In this document: piece after piece, positions 45,276 to 57,800 of the stretch | Layout: each line of letters opens with the position of its first letter | Position numbering within the stretch: the first letter of the stretch is position 1 | Assembly: GCA_008828725.1 (NCBI GenBank) | Contig: MEHQ01002237.1 | Coordinates: forward strand, 262,359-326,358 | DNA: 64,000 nt | Reading direction: 5' to 3' | From: Saccharina japonica | Taxonomy: Eukaryota > Sar > Phaeophyceae > Laminariales > Laminariaceae | Made by a program: the position numbers and the translations under genes | The notes under the pieces: model-generated | Databases searched by the model: none | Seen by the model: the letters and a program-made list of their open reading frames with translations, nothing else | What the model was told of the DNA's origin: nothing

Positions 45276-46344
45276 AAAACGAAAACAAAAATACGCACGA
45301 ACGAACACCCCATCGATCCACTCCATGACAAGTTTTTGCGCTGACGCGCATCCGCTTCACGATAAAAATGTTGGTGTGTGTTTGGGGACAACCGTTCCCA
45401 GGGATCCACCGACACCATCCAGTTACTCTCCACTATCATACAACCGCACCAATCGAGCACATCCCACCAACCTATATACTTGCCCATGAGCCAAAAAAGG
45501 TTTCTGTTGCTGACGATCATAATCGCATTATAATACAAATCGATCAATCGAGACAATTGCAGCGAACACAGCAAAAGAGAGAAGTAACCGCCACGCCAGT
45601 AGCTTAATGCAGTTAGGATGTTTGACAACTTGAAAGGCGGTCTTCACGCTCCTCTCATCGCAGCCAGTTCTTTGTAACTGGTTTTAGAGACCATCCTATT
45701 TTTTTGTATCGCTGGGTGGGGGGGGGGGGGGGGCTAAAATAAAAAAAGTTGACTTATTGTTACCTGGGATCACAACGGTCCGGTTCTCCCCTCCAATATA
45801 GGAGGGGGGGGTAGTGGGGTGTCTAGGATTCAGATCCGCGCATATGCATGCATACCCTTCCGACATGTATTATTAAAAAATACTACTACTGTACGTAGTA
45901 GATTTTATTGAAAATTGAGAGACACAACAAGTATATACATACGTACTGTACATCCCACATGTCACCCTTTCACAGGTTTGATTGGCGAAACGTCGGTGGG
46001 GAAAGCCTCCTCAGTAAATGCATGCGTTCATAATAAGGGGGACTGCATTTTTATTGGTATAAGTTTGTCATGTATCCGCGGGGATGTGATTGATGCGTAT
46101 AATATAATAAGGTGAAATATATAATAAATACATTGATTGCCAGATGGCAAATAAAAGGATGTCTTGTATGTGTATGTATGTAGTATGTATCAATCAATGT
46201 GGTGGGGTGTTGTTGTGTTTTTTTTCCCGTGCGCCCCCTGTTGTTTTTGATACCTACCTATCTATCTATCTATGTACCAGAAATTTTAAAAGAGGTTATT
46301 ATACAGCAAGCGGCATCGACTAACTGATTTTTTTTTTATTTTTA
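45276..46344. other. Intergenic, no gene recognised
   Basis: GGTTTTAGAGACC near 45675 recurs at 51700; 45950-46070 is inverted relative to 25110-25215. Poly-G at 45718-45732. No gene. Confidence 0.4.
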
Positions 46345-46560
46345 TTTTTTTTAATCCTCCGGCGGATGGGTCAAAATAAAGCTTACGCCCTCCACACTTC
46401 CACGTCTCACTTCGTGCACTTCGTGTCGTGTGTCAATTCACTCCATGCCCCCTCGGAAGTATCAGCCCTTGCTGTCTACGACCTTCGGGAACTTGAGCAT
46501 GTTGACCCGACCTGACCCCCGAAGGGGCCCGGTGCGGTGGGGATAGCCACCCGAAGAGTA
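46345..46560 (+). repeat. Dispersed repeat P
   Basis: TCCTCCGGCGGATGGGTCAA, CCACACTTCCACGTCTCACT, CACTCCATGCCCCCTCGGAA and GGTGCGGTGGGGATAGCCAC; matches 16390-16600 and the inverse at 13090-13225. Confidence 0.7.
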
Positions 46561-46697
46561 AACTCTCCGGGTAGTGTGGAACTTGCCGCAGCTCATCCAC
46601 TAACAAAAACCCAGGCCAAGAAGCCTTCCCGCCAGACTCGGATCATTTACGATCCACCCTACCCGTTTGGGCGTTGGTCCTCGGATGTGAAAAGAGT
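46561..46697 (+). CDS. Candidate exon with strong splice donor
   Basis: The frame ending KPSRQTRIIYDPPYPFGRWS then SDVKR is followed at 46698 by GTAAGTATGT, a strong 5' splice consensus. Possible acceptors TAG and CAG lie just upstream (46575-46592). I do not recognise the protein and see no matching downstream exon. It lies 1.4 kb upstream of the kinase start but nothing shows it belongs to that gene; the kinase frame has a stop at 47942 ahead of its ATG. It may be a 5' exon of another gene or chance. Confidence 0.2.
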
Positions 46698-48091
46698 AAG
46701 TATGTACCCTGTCCGTGGTGGTATTTGTATGCACGAGTATTATGTGTAATCTGTGCGTCTACGTGACACTGACTGCTGCTGCTGCTGTGCTGTTTACAAG
46801 CAAGCACGGTTAATCGGGATTATTTTGGATCGCGCCTCTGTGTGACGTATTATTATGTGTGTGTGGTGTTTTTGTTTGCCCTTTGCGTACCCCCCCCCTG
46901 CTGTGTGTCTACCCTGTGTCCTGGTGCGAGTGGTAACTACAGAGCATCCCCCATTGATCAAAACGTCGTACTCGTATGTACGTATTTTTTTTGTACTATT
47001 AATACTACTACTACTACTACTACTACTACTGCTGTTCCTCCTGTGTCTGTGTGTGTTGCTGTCACACGTCACAACGATGGTGGGTGGTACAAACCGAAAC
47101 GGCGGGTGGCATAATAATAAACGGTGGGACGCGGTGAGAGGGTATCTGTGAAATGCTTTTTACGTCGTATCAAAATATCAAAATAATATCCACCTGTCTG
47201 TGGGGGGGCAAAACGACCACCGACAGACCGTCTTTTGTTTTTTGTCGGCATTCTTGTCCGCAAAAAATTAACCGCCTCTTTTTATACGTGATAAATCGTC
47301 TCGGATACGTATCGTATGATGAAAATGCCTTGTTTTTGGCAGCATTTTTCATTTTTCTTGATCCGCAACGATGTTTGTCTACCAGTATATCCCTGGTGTA
47401 CGATACGAGTACGTATATCTTGATCATAAAGGCCTGCCTTGTGTAGATCTTCGAGCAAAATGTATGAAGAGCTGACAGCAGTTTTGACCAACAACAGGAC
47501 CACGGGCAGGAAAATGTTCAAAACTTTCGTGTAATTTTTCACATGGAAGCAAGGCCCGAGTCCCGTCGGTCTTTTTCGGCTCGACATCTTTAATATGTTT
47601 TAGGTTTTCAAGATGTTTCGGATATTTTTCAAAATTCGGACCAATGAGGTGGTGGGGCCCACCCAAGAAGAATCTTGACAGAAGATTCCAAAGGCTGAAA
47701 GCGCCGCATACCTCGTACTACATCGCAGCATTTACTTGCGATGGAGTTGGGGCGCTTCACGGGTGAGCCGTCTCTCTCATTCAGCCATTTGTTCGTCGTC
47801 GCCCCTGGTACTACTTCCTGTCCACCTACCTTACCTGTGACAAAGAAACGAAACAGCAGTTTGGCCAGGTTTGGCAGTATAATAATACCATATCGCTTAC
47901 ATCAGCAGCACCTCGCGAGGAACCTCTAGGGCCAGGCGAGATAGCAAGCGACGCGGCCGCACGCACCAACCATAAGAAATCTTGAAGTACCCAGATACAG
48001 CAGCATAGATAGTGAGCCGTACAACACGGTGGCGGGGCTTGCGCCGAACCCGATCATCTCCCTGCCGTGCTGCACAAGAACCTCCCTCCCC
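46698..48091. other. Region upstream of the kinase gene
   Basis: A CTACTA triplet run at 47004-47030. Frames at 47282-47666 (minus) are unrecognised. The kinase frame is open from 47945 but contains no ATG before 48092. No promoter element could be identified. Confidence 0.4.
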
Positions 48092-48891
48092 ATGGGGTGT
48101 ACTGATAGTCGTCAACTCCAGCAGCAACAGCACGGCTACACCAGCAGCAGCGGCAGCAAGGTCCCGGACGACACCACCAGTAGTAGTACGACGACGAGGA
48201 CATCCACATCCCTGAGCATCTCTACCGGGAAATTGGGCTACGATTGCGAGGAGAGCGCAGGAGACCTGGCATCGCAGACATCGGGGTCCTCCAGTCTCTC
48301 CATGTCCCAAGACTGGAGAAGAAGCAGCAGAGCAGAGGAGGAGCCGGATTTTGGCAACGATGATGGTGCTGCTGCTGCTGCTGCTTGTGGCATCAACTAC
48401 GCAGGAGATGCCTTTACTTCAGTTGTTGATGTCACACGGCGGAGGAGGACGTTCTTCCACGAGAACATGTCCCTCGCAGACGTATCCGAGGTGGCACCTC
48501 TCGACCACGGCGGCTTCTGCGTGGTCTGCTCTTGCACCTACCGTGGCCAGAGGGCCGTGCTCAAGGTGCCCAAGCCGCAAGGCCCGGAAGGCGCCGTCGC
48601 CGACCTGCTCACAGAAATCGCCATCTACAAACGGGTATCCGAGCAGGGCGGGCACCCCAACATCGCCCACGCCTACGGCTCCGGGTTCCACCTGCAGCAG
48701 GGAGAGCAGACACCCTTCCTCGTCCTCGAGCGTCTCGACGGCGGAAGCTTGGCCAAGGCGCTGGAGCGCAGCCGTCCGGCGTTCGACGTTTGGAGCGATC
48801 CTGTGGGCCGACTGCCTGTTGCGCTTGAGCTGGCGGATGCGCTTGCTTTTCTCCACACCGAGGCTGTCCCGGGGGGGTTCGTCCTGCATCG
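48092..48891 (+). CDS. Kinase exon 1
   Basis: Codes residues 1-266 and two bases of Arg267; ends CTGCATCG before GTGAGT. It holds the acylation-type start, the low-complexity leader and the N-lobe up to the HR of the catalytic loop. An in-frame stop right after the donor shows that splicing is needed. Confidence 0.85.
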
Positions 48892-51800
48892 GTGAGTTTT
48901 GCGACAGGGAGAGGGCGCGGCAGAGCACAGCAGTAGAGGGCGGACACACGCGTTGCGTGCCTGCTTTTTTAGCGTTGGGTTGCACGAGGCAGGTTGCAGC
49001 GAGCCACACGCCCCCCGTCGGCATTCTCGTGCGCGTATCGTAAAAACATCGTAATTAACACAGCAAGCAGCAAGCAGCGGTTTTTGCCATTTGCGAGCTG
49101 CAGCAGCTGTAATACCGGTGCACACGTGTTTTGGCGTGGTTGTTTGCTTGAAAAGATGAAAGATGCCAAGATGGCGCTTTTTGGGCCGCCTTTGGGGTCT
49201 ATTGGTATCACTGGCTTGTATTATATTAGTATGTAAATGACATGTGAATACGTACGTCGTATGAATACTTCACACACGATACTCGTTGAGTGTGTCCCGG
49301 GTATCCAGGTGTGTATGATATGATACCAGGTACCTGGCTGGCACTACTGCTGTACTGGTATCCAGCAAGCAGCAATACAGCAGTATCCAGAAACGGAGTG
49401 CATCGCCGGAGCGAGAACGGCTGGTGTAGGCAGCAGTATATAGATTGCACACGATGCACGACGTTGAGCGTTGGATGCTGGGATGCTGGGTGCTTTGCTC
49501 TCTGCTCCTGCTGCTGCCATATACGCGTACATGTGTATCAACATGATCACAGTTAGTTGCAGAAGTAAGTTGGTTCGTGGATACCCATGTCATTGGTAAA
49601 CAACACGGGTATACTCGGAGTGCTGTACGAGGTATACTCGTACATATGTCTGATACGATATCATACTGATAACCGGAGTATATATGGTCAGTGCGTTTAC
49701 TTATCCTTACGAGATGTAACATGTACCAGGTATATGAGTATAATATACGTTCGTATACGAGTACCGATAATAACCCCGCACTTCAGTCAACAAACTTGAT
49801 CCACGGTACGAGAACGTAGTATTAATAGCTACCTGGTATGTAGCTATTAATAGTACGTACCCTACTGTACTCGTATGCAGATGCTATCATACTATGATGT
49901 CATACAAGCTGGTTCCACGAAAAGGCGTAAAATTCCACCTTCGGGAAATAACAAACGGAATACACTGTTTTTTGCAACACTAAAGATATCTACACGACCG
50001 CATGAACAAGGGGAACATATCGGTGAAGCGATTTTTGTCGTGCGAGTTGTAGTTCGCGAGATATGGACATTGTCGTACTACTTGGGGAGGCGCTTACTTG
50101 GGGAGGCGCTATTTCACGTAGGGATGATATTCCTATAGTTAAATCAAGACAATTTGAAATCAGGCCATATATCGGTCAGTCCGTCGAGATATTCGACACT
50201 AGACATGTTGACATGATCGCATCAACAAGAGGAAGACGTTCGTGACACTTGTTTTAATTTGCAAGCCGTGAGGGACTGTTACAAGAAACGTCTCCCAAAG
50301 TACTAGAACAATGTATGGAGCAATTTTGGCACCTTAGGGGAATATTTACTCCTCACGGGAATCGTTTTTGCGCTTTGGTTTTTGAGAGTCGTAATATGAA
50401 AGTTTGACACGGTTGTGCGTAACAAAATTACGAAACAAGTAGCGACTGGCCTTTTTTAAAAAACAAACAAACAAGTGCATGAGGAACGGTCAAAGTTGCC
50501 GAAAAAATCAGAAAAAATGGAAAAGTGTACCTAACGAACGAAAAAATAAAAAAATAAAAAAAGGCCAGCCGTGAGTTTTGTCTTCGTGTTGTGACGCACA
50601 TCCCTGCCAAGTTGCGTTTTCCAAATCTCAAAAACCAAAGCGCAAAGTTGCGAAGGGATAAAGCTCTGGCTGTCTCTGGAACCAGCTCGTAGTAATATGT
50701 GACCATTTCTCTTTTTCTCTCTTGTGTCTTTTTCTTGTTTTTTGCCTTGTTTCTCCCTTTCTTTGTTTCCTTTTCCTTTTCCCCACGCCGTCCTATGCCG
50801 GTGTCTCTCTCTTTTTCGTGTTGCTTCGCCCGTGCTGCAGTTTTTCTGTTACTCTTGGGCACGTATGACCGTATGATTTTCTTCTTAATACGTGCGTAGG
50901 GGCGCTTCTGTCTCCTTGCGTCATTTGTATTCTGTTTCATTTCAGAACTCGTTTTTTTTCTCATTGTCTTTTTGTTCTTATTTTTTGGTTCGGCTCGTGT
51001 CGTTGTGTTATCGTACCCGGTACGTTTTGACATTTTACTTGTTTTACCGATTCATGTGCGTTTATTTTGTTTTGTTTTTTTCTCTGTCTCACAGTCTGTG
51101 ACCACAGAATTTGCATCTAGGATTAGGAATCAGGACAGACACTGGGTGTACTGATGTAGTTGGGTAGAAAGAACGGGTTTAATGGGAAGACAACACCCAC
51201 ACATGTATACCCGGTACCCCACGGGTATTTTCGAAACTATACCGGAGATGAGATCGTGTTCGAGACGAGCACTCGTACGTACGTAAAATATTTGAAAATG
51301 ACCTTGTCCCAGGTAGTTCTTGCAATATGGTATAAAGCTGTATGTACTGTATGTATATACAACCATGCCATATTGAACCTTGCAATGTTGATGTTACTCG
51401 TATAGGGACCATAGTGCTCGATCAGGACCCATCACGTTCACAATTCCAGTATTTTTACTATTTAGTAATATTGTACTTTACGAGTGGTATTGTATGTACG
51501 AAAGCATATTTGGTCCTGATAATAATTATATTAATCCCTGGTACGAAATACGAGTACGTACAAGGGTGCACAAAAAGAAAAGAAAACGACACCACACACC
51601 TAGGAAGGTCAGAATGAAAAACAAACCGGATCGCTGTGATCACAGGACGAAATGAGCAAAAAACATTTTTTTTTCGTTTTTTGTTCCCTTTTTTTTACTT
51701 GGTTTTAGAGACCCCCCCATATTTTTTTTTCGCTGGTCGGGGGGGTACCTGCGCTAGGCGGAATGAGACGATAGTCGACGAGGGAAGGAAGGGCTGCAGT

Positions 51801-54800
51801 CTTCCTCCAGTCTTCTTGCGATACGAAAGAGCAAGGCACGAACCGTACGCGTAGTGGGGAGGGGGGATAAGAGCCTACTTACGAGTGACCGTGGATCTGA
51901 GTTACTACAGCAGTAAGAGCAGTACGACTGGTCTTTGTTTGCCTATCATACACCCGCCGCGTGCTGCTCTACCGCGAATGAACTTTAGGTCCAGTACCTC
52001 CAGGTACCTGATACCGGTACATATCATACGGCTGCTGTGTCAGGCTGTGTAGTAGGTACTTTTTTATCAAGGGCACTACGTACAGCAATGCTACACTGCT
52101 GTCTGTATTATATATGTATCATATTAATAGCGAGTTACCCAGTCGCGCCTCTATTATTACAGACCCTATTATTTCTTCTGTTCTCGTACTTATTACGGCT
52201 TTCCAGTTCCATTTAAACATATATTTACTATTTATCGTATACATTCTCCCCCCTTTTTTTCACTAAAATCCGTATCCCCTCCCCCCCCTTATTTTGTCTG
52301 CGCGTTTTTTCGTGTTTCGCCTCTATTTTGGTACGTATGTTTTTTGTTTGTTGTGTTGTCCCCTCCCCAGTGACCTGAAGCCGACTAACATCGGGCTTTG
52401 TGCCTTGGGGCACGTCAAGGTGTTCGACCTGGGTCTGTCGGCGCTGCGAGAGGTCCGTGACAGGAACACGGACAAGTATCAGGTGAGACCCCCCCCCCCC
52501 CCCTGCTCTGTCACCCGGCATTGTTTGTGCCTACGGAAGTAACTCACGCCTAGACACGCGCTCTCGACTTTACTCTCGCGACATACAGGCAGTATTATAC
52601 TTACCGAGTACGTCAGAGGTCCGTAAGTTGTTGTCTTTCGATAATCTAAAACTCCAAAACTCCATACCTATGTGTGTAGTATATATGTCGTACTCGTACA
52701 TACGAGTACACATTATTTTTTTGGTTCTTCATCCCGTTTATTATCCTCGCCCTACTCTCCCGCTCCCTTCCAGAAGTAACTCAAATCCGGGGTCACATAG
52801 CACCCCCCCCCCCTCCTCCCCACTACGTCTATATACGGTTCGTGCCTTCACCTTTATCTTCATCATAATCGCGGGAAGAATTCGGCATTGTCTTATTGGC
52901 TTATCGACTCGCGTCGAATTTTGCAAACTCGCGTCACATATAAAGACGTAATGATATATATATTATTAGTAGTAATAAGGCGCTTTCCCGGCTTTCCGCA
53001 TTTTTTTTTTGGCAAGAAAAGAAATCCTCCTTGGGCTGGACACGAAAGCATATGTTATTATGTGACCTTCCTTGGCTTTGAAGTCACGAGGTCTGACCAC
53101 CACATACAACACCACGGGGGCGTCTATACTATCATTAATAGAAGAAAAATATCCCCCCCGACTTTCGACTTTCGTCAACCCATTCAGAACTGAAAAAAAA
53201 AATTATCCCACACTAATTCCAAGTAGTTTGTCCCCAAATACGTGGGACCAGCTTTTAACCCTTATAGAACTGGAGTCCCGTTTTGGGGACAACTTACTTA
53301 GAATTAGAGTGGTTTGTCCCCAAAACGGGACTGCGGTCCTAAAAGGGTTAAGGGGTTAATAGCTGTGAGATCGAGGATTTCGCCGAGAAACTCATATTTG
53401 CAAGCTTAAAGCTTGATTGAGTGTTCCATGTGTGCATACGAACGAGACGAAGGGGTCAACATGGACGAGAGTGTCGGCGTTGGCTGGGACGGCTGCACCC
53501 GGTCAATGGAAACCAAGGCGTGAGCCGGGCTAGGACCGAGAGAAGAGCCAGTTAAGCAATAGAGAGGAAAAAAAATGCAAAAGAAGAAAAAACGGAGGAG
53601 GGGACGGGCCTCACGTCGGCTGGCGAGGAAGTCAGCACGTGAGGCTCGTACGAGGCAGAAGGAGGCACTTGTGGCGGTAGCGACCTACAACGTGCGCACC
53701 CTGGCTGTAAAGGGGAAGAACGGGTATGGACATGACGAGCGCATCCTGACGAAGGTGCAACAGCTTGGCTGTGACTTCGTCGGTCTGCAGGAAACTCGGC
53801 GAGCCGGCAGGACGACATTCCACGCTGCTGGGTATCAAGTGTTTTGTTCAGGTCAGGAAGAAACAGCAGCCAGACAGGGGTTGTATGAGGTTGGTCTGGC
53901 AGTCAAGGAGTCTATATGCCGTAAGTCTGTGTATACCCACGATTTCATAGACGAACGGCTTTGTCGATGCGTTTCGAGCTGACTGGTAAATACGAGGCAG
54001 TTAATTTTGTCGTTGCGTATGCCCCAACAGAGTGTACCAAAGACACCGAGCTGAAACGTGTTTTCTGGAAAAAGCTGGAGGACCTAGTCGAACAGATTCC
54101 AACTAGAGAGTGTTTGTTCGTACTGATGGATGCTAATGCACGAACTACGCAGAGACTAGGGTGCGATGATACTGAAAACAGAGTTCTGGGAGCATACGCC
54201 CGCGATTTGATCAACGATAATGGCAAACGACTCCTGTCGTTCGCTACCAATTGCAAGCTAGCTCTCACCAACACTTTTTTCAGCACACGCAAGGGCGGAA
54301 TCTCGCATACTCACAACGGCACCGGCCCGAATGACCGTAAGCGCATTGATTACATCCTAACCCGACAAGTCCACCGGCCTAGAGTACACGATGTTAAAGT
54401 TGTCCCTCAACCTCCGCCACCAGCTAAGGCTGATTCAGACCACAACATCGTACACATGAAGGTTCGTCTCTCTGGACATTTTGCATCGAACCGACAAGCA
54501 CGCAAGACGCCAAAAGGCCGACCGTTTGACCGCAAGGTGTTTATGTCCGACGGAAAATGTCGTGAGCGAGTAGTTGCGAGAGTCGTTTCCACTCTCAACC
54601 AACCTTTCCAACCACACAACATTGCTGGTATGGTTACTATGTTCACCTCAACCGTCGTCGATGCGGTAGAAGCCGAGGTACCACCCACATCGCACCAGCC
54701 ACGAAGCGTCGATGGTGTGAGACGGCTGAAGCCTCGGCTGCCTTCAAAATAGCATGGTCCGCGAGGGAAGAGGCGCGACAGCACCTACGCACTCACTCCC

Positions 54801-57800
54801 GAGATAGTACCGCGTGGAAGACTCTGAGGACCGCGTGTGCGAATCTTCGGGAGGTGGTCGCTGTAGGGGTACATGCGTATTTCGAAGAGTACCTAGCCGA
54901 AACCGAGAGACTCCTAGCTGATAACGACCAGCGAGGCTTTTACAAGCACCTGAAGGGTACTGTAGGGTTGGAGGGCAAGAAAGCGCGAAGCGAGCAGTTC
55001 ATAAGGGACGAGGATGGCACGCTGCTACGGGATAAAGTGCTAATTCGTGAACGGTGGATGAGAGCCTTCCACAAACTCTTGAACACGAAATCACTGAAAC
55101 TTGATCCCACTATCATCGATCCATTGCCACCACGACCGCTTGAACAATCACTTGGCGATGAGCCATCTGTGGACGAGATGATGGGAGCCGTTAAGACAAT
55201 GCCGAATTGGAAAGCGGTAGGACCAGACGACCTGCCCGCCGAGCTACTAAAAATCGATCACCCCGATTTCATCCAATGCTTCCACCACATTCTTGTCAAT
55301 GTTTGGGTAACGGGTGAAGTCCCCCAGCAGTGGAAAGACGCGATCATCAAGGTACTTTACAAAAAGAAGGACCGAACTGATTGCAACAACTACAGAGGGA
55401 TTTCGCTTGTTGCCCATGCAGGAAAAGTGTTGTTGAAAATCGTCGCATCCCGTATCAGCAACTACTGCGAGGACCGAGGCATCTTCCCTGAGGAACAATG
55501 CGGTTTTCGTCCTACACGATCAACAGTCGACATGCTGTTCGTAGTACGACGATTACAAGAACTCGGACGAGAGAGAAAAATCCCTCTGTACATGTGCTTC
55601 ATCGATCTGCAGAAAGCGTACGACTCTGTCGACCGGGAGCTGCTGTGGCAGGTACTTACACGCGTTGGCATACCAACCAAGATGCTTACAATCATCCGCC
55701 AGTTCCACGACGGCATGCGTGCTTGCGTCCGCACAGATGATGGTGAGCACTCTGATTGGTTTAATGTCACGCAGGGGCTACGACAAGGCTGCGTGCTGTC
55801 GCCACTGCTGTTCAACGTGTTCTTCGCTGCTGTGATACACGTTGTTCTCGTACGCTTCAGCGAAGACGAAGACATCATGAGGGATCTGGTTCTCCTCAAG
55901 GAGGATGTAGTGGTTGGAAAAGAGGTACCATTGGCATGCGTGCGAAGGGCTGTATGGGGTATGCTGTACGCCGATGATGCAGGAATTGTCTCAAAGTCTG
56001 CGGAGAGTCTCGCAAAAATGATGACAGTCATCGTGACTGTCTTCGAAGCAGCAGGCCTCACGGTGTCAGAAAAGAAAACGGAAACGATGATCTTACGAAC
56101 ACGGGACCAGACACCCCCTCCTCCGCCGCTCGTTATCGAAGCAGCTGGTCAGAGGTATAGACAGACGAGCCAGTTCTTGTACCTCGGCGGCATTATCCAC
56201 GAAAACGCTGACCTCTCACTCGAAATCGAACGACGGATCCGTCTCATGTGGGCGTGCTTCAAACGGTTCGGACCAGAGTTGTACGACATGAAGACGGCTC
56301 GACTTAGTCTGAAAATCCGCATGTTGAAGGCCGAGGTGATTGAGACCCTGCTGTACGGATGTATGACGTGGACCCTCGGTGCACAACACTTCGCCAGACT
56401 CCGCTCGGCACACCACCAAATCCTCCTGCGTGTCATTGGCTTCCAGCGTCGGCAGCGTGGCGACTATAGGACCCTCTCGTACGCAAAGGCTCTCAAGCAG
56501 ACACGATGCGAGAGCATCGAAACGACAATCCGTAAACGGCGTCTGTTCTTTGCGGGAGCCGTGGCACGGCAACCCAAGGGGCGACTACCCAGTCGGATTA
56601 TGTTCGGGACCATGACGGGTGGGGAGGGACGCAGACCGGGCGGACAACCAAAGTCCTGGCAGAAATGCCTTGCTGAAGACCTCAAGGTGTTTCAAGCCTC
56701 CAAGGGGTCCACGGCACAGGTCCCGTTGGTGTTTGGAGTAGAGACCGCAGTATGGACCATTGCAGCAACTAAAGTGGGCAAGTGGCACAGGGGGGTCCTC
56801 GAAGCGGCTGAACAGTTCATGATCCGGTGGCACAAGGTAGAGGCGGAACTGAGTAGACAGCGCCACGCATCCGTTGCGGGGGGTGCAAAAGGGAATGGGA
56901 AGGGGGGGGGCAACAGTCGTACGGAAACCGCGGCTGATGAGAGCAGGAGGGAAACAGCCGACAGGGTAGCAAGGTACCAGGCTGACTAGTAAGTCCCACC
57001 TAGACTACCCGTGCCGCGCACCTCTGTAGCCGCTTCGAACGCGGCACTGTTTCTGGTGGTCTTTCTTTCCCTTTGTTTGTTTGTTTGTTTGATTTTTTTT
57101 CTTATTTTTCTTTTTTTCATTTTTCTTTTTGCTTGTTGTATTGCCTGTTGTTGCTTCTCAAGGGGGGCACGACAGCGATGCTACAACCCCTCGCATCATT
57201 TGCTTCGTTTACTTTGTTTCACTTATTTATGTTACCGTGATCGCTTTTGCCTTTGTTTCTCCGCCTTCCGTATTTGTCCTAGGACTTTCTTTGGTGGCTT
57301 AGCTACGTACGTATTCATTTTGGTTTTGTCATTCCCCGTTCTCTTTCCGGGACTCTCGTGTGTTACACGAGAACGAAACGGAATTGAGTTGGAAGTGCCA
57401 CGTACCCGTTGTATGGGTGGCGCCCAAGGGAAGGGAGACGGAGGGTGGGGGGGGTCATAGGGAAACCAGGACGGACGAAAGCAGGAAAGAGACGGCAAAC
57501 AGAGTAGGTGCCAGACCGACTAGCTGGTAGAACCTGCCTGTACTATGGGCACAAACCTGCCTCGGCTGGCCTTCGGTGTGCTCCGGCTGGCTGTCCTATC
57601 CTGTCGTTCTCAGTCTTGCTCTGTTGGCGCTGTTTCGGTCCAATTTATTTTCTTTCATTTCATTTGGTTTTTTATTGGAGGTCGCATCTCCTCTGGGAGA
57701 AGCACGACACTTTCTTTCTTTTTTTGTCATGCTTTTTATTTGGTTGCTTGATTATTGATTTGCTTCAGTATATTTACTTTTATTATTTTTTCTTTTCGCT

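Larger units (their letters stand above)
48892..52370 (+). other. Kinase intron 1, 3479 bp
   Basis: GTGAGT to CCCTCCCCAG. It holds many TACCTGGTA words, a CTATTAATAG inverted pair (49820-49860), a foldback element (50330-50670), a diverged LINE 3' end (50700-51205), repeat S (51560-51690) and a SINE (51765-51910). The minus-strand frame 50428-51033 is a shadow of T-rich sequence. Confidence 0.8.

Noticed and set aside
48092-48895. Kinase as a truncated pseudogene ending at 48895
   Set aside because: The stop lies just after a consensus splice donor and the remaining motifs continue in phase in two further exons.
50428-51033. 201-codon minus-strand frame
   Set aside because: Lys/Arg-rich shadow of T-rich LINE-like 3' sequence and a foldback element within kinase intron 1.
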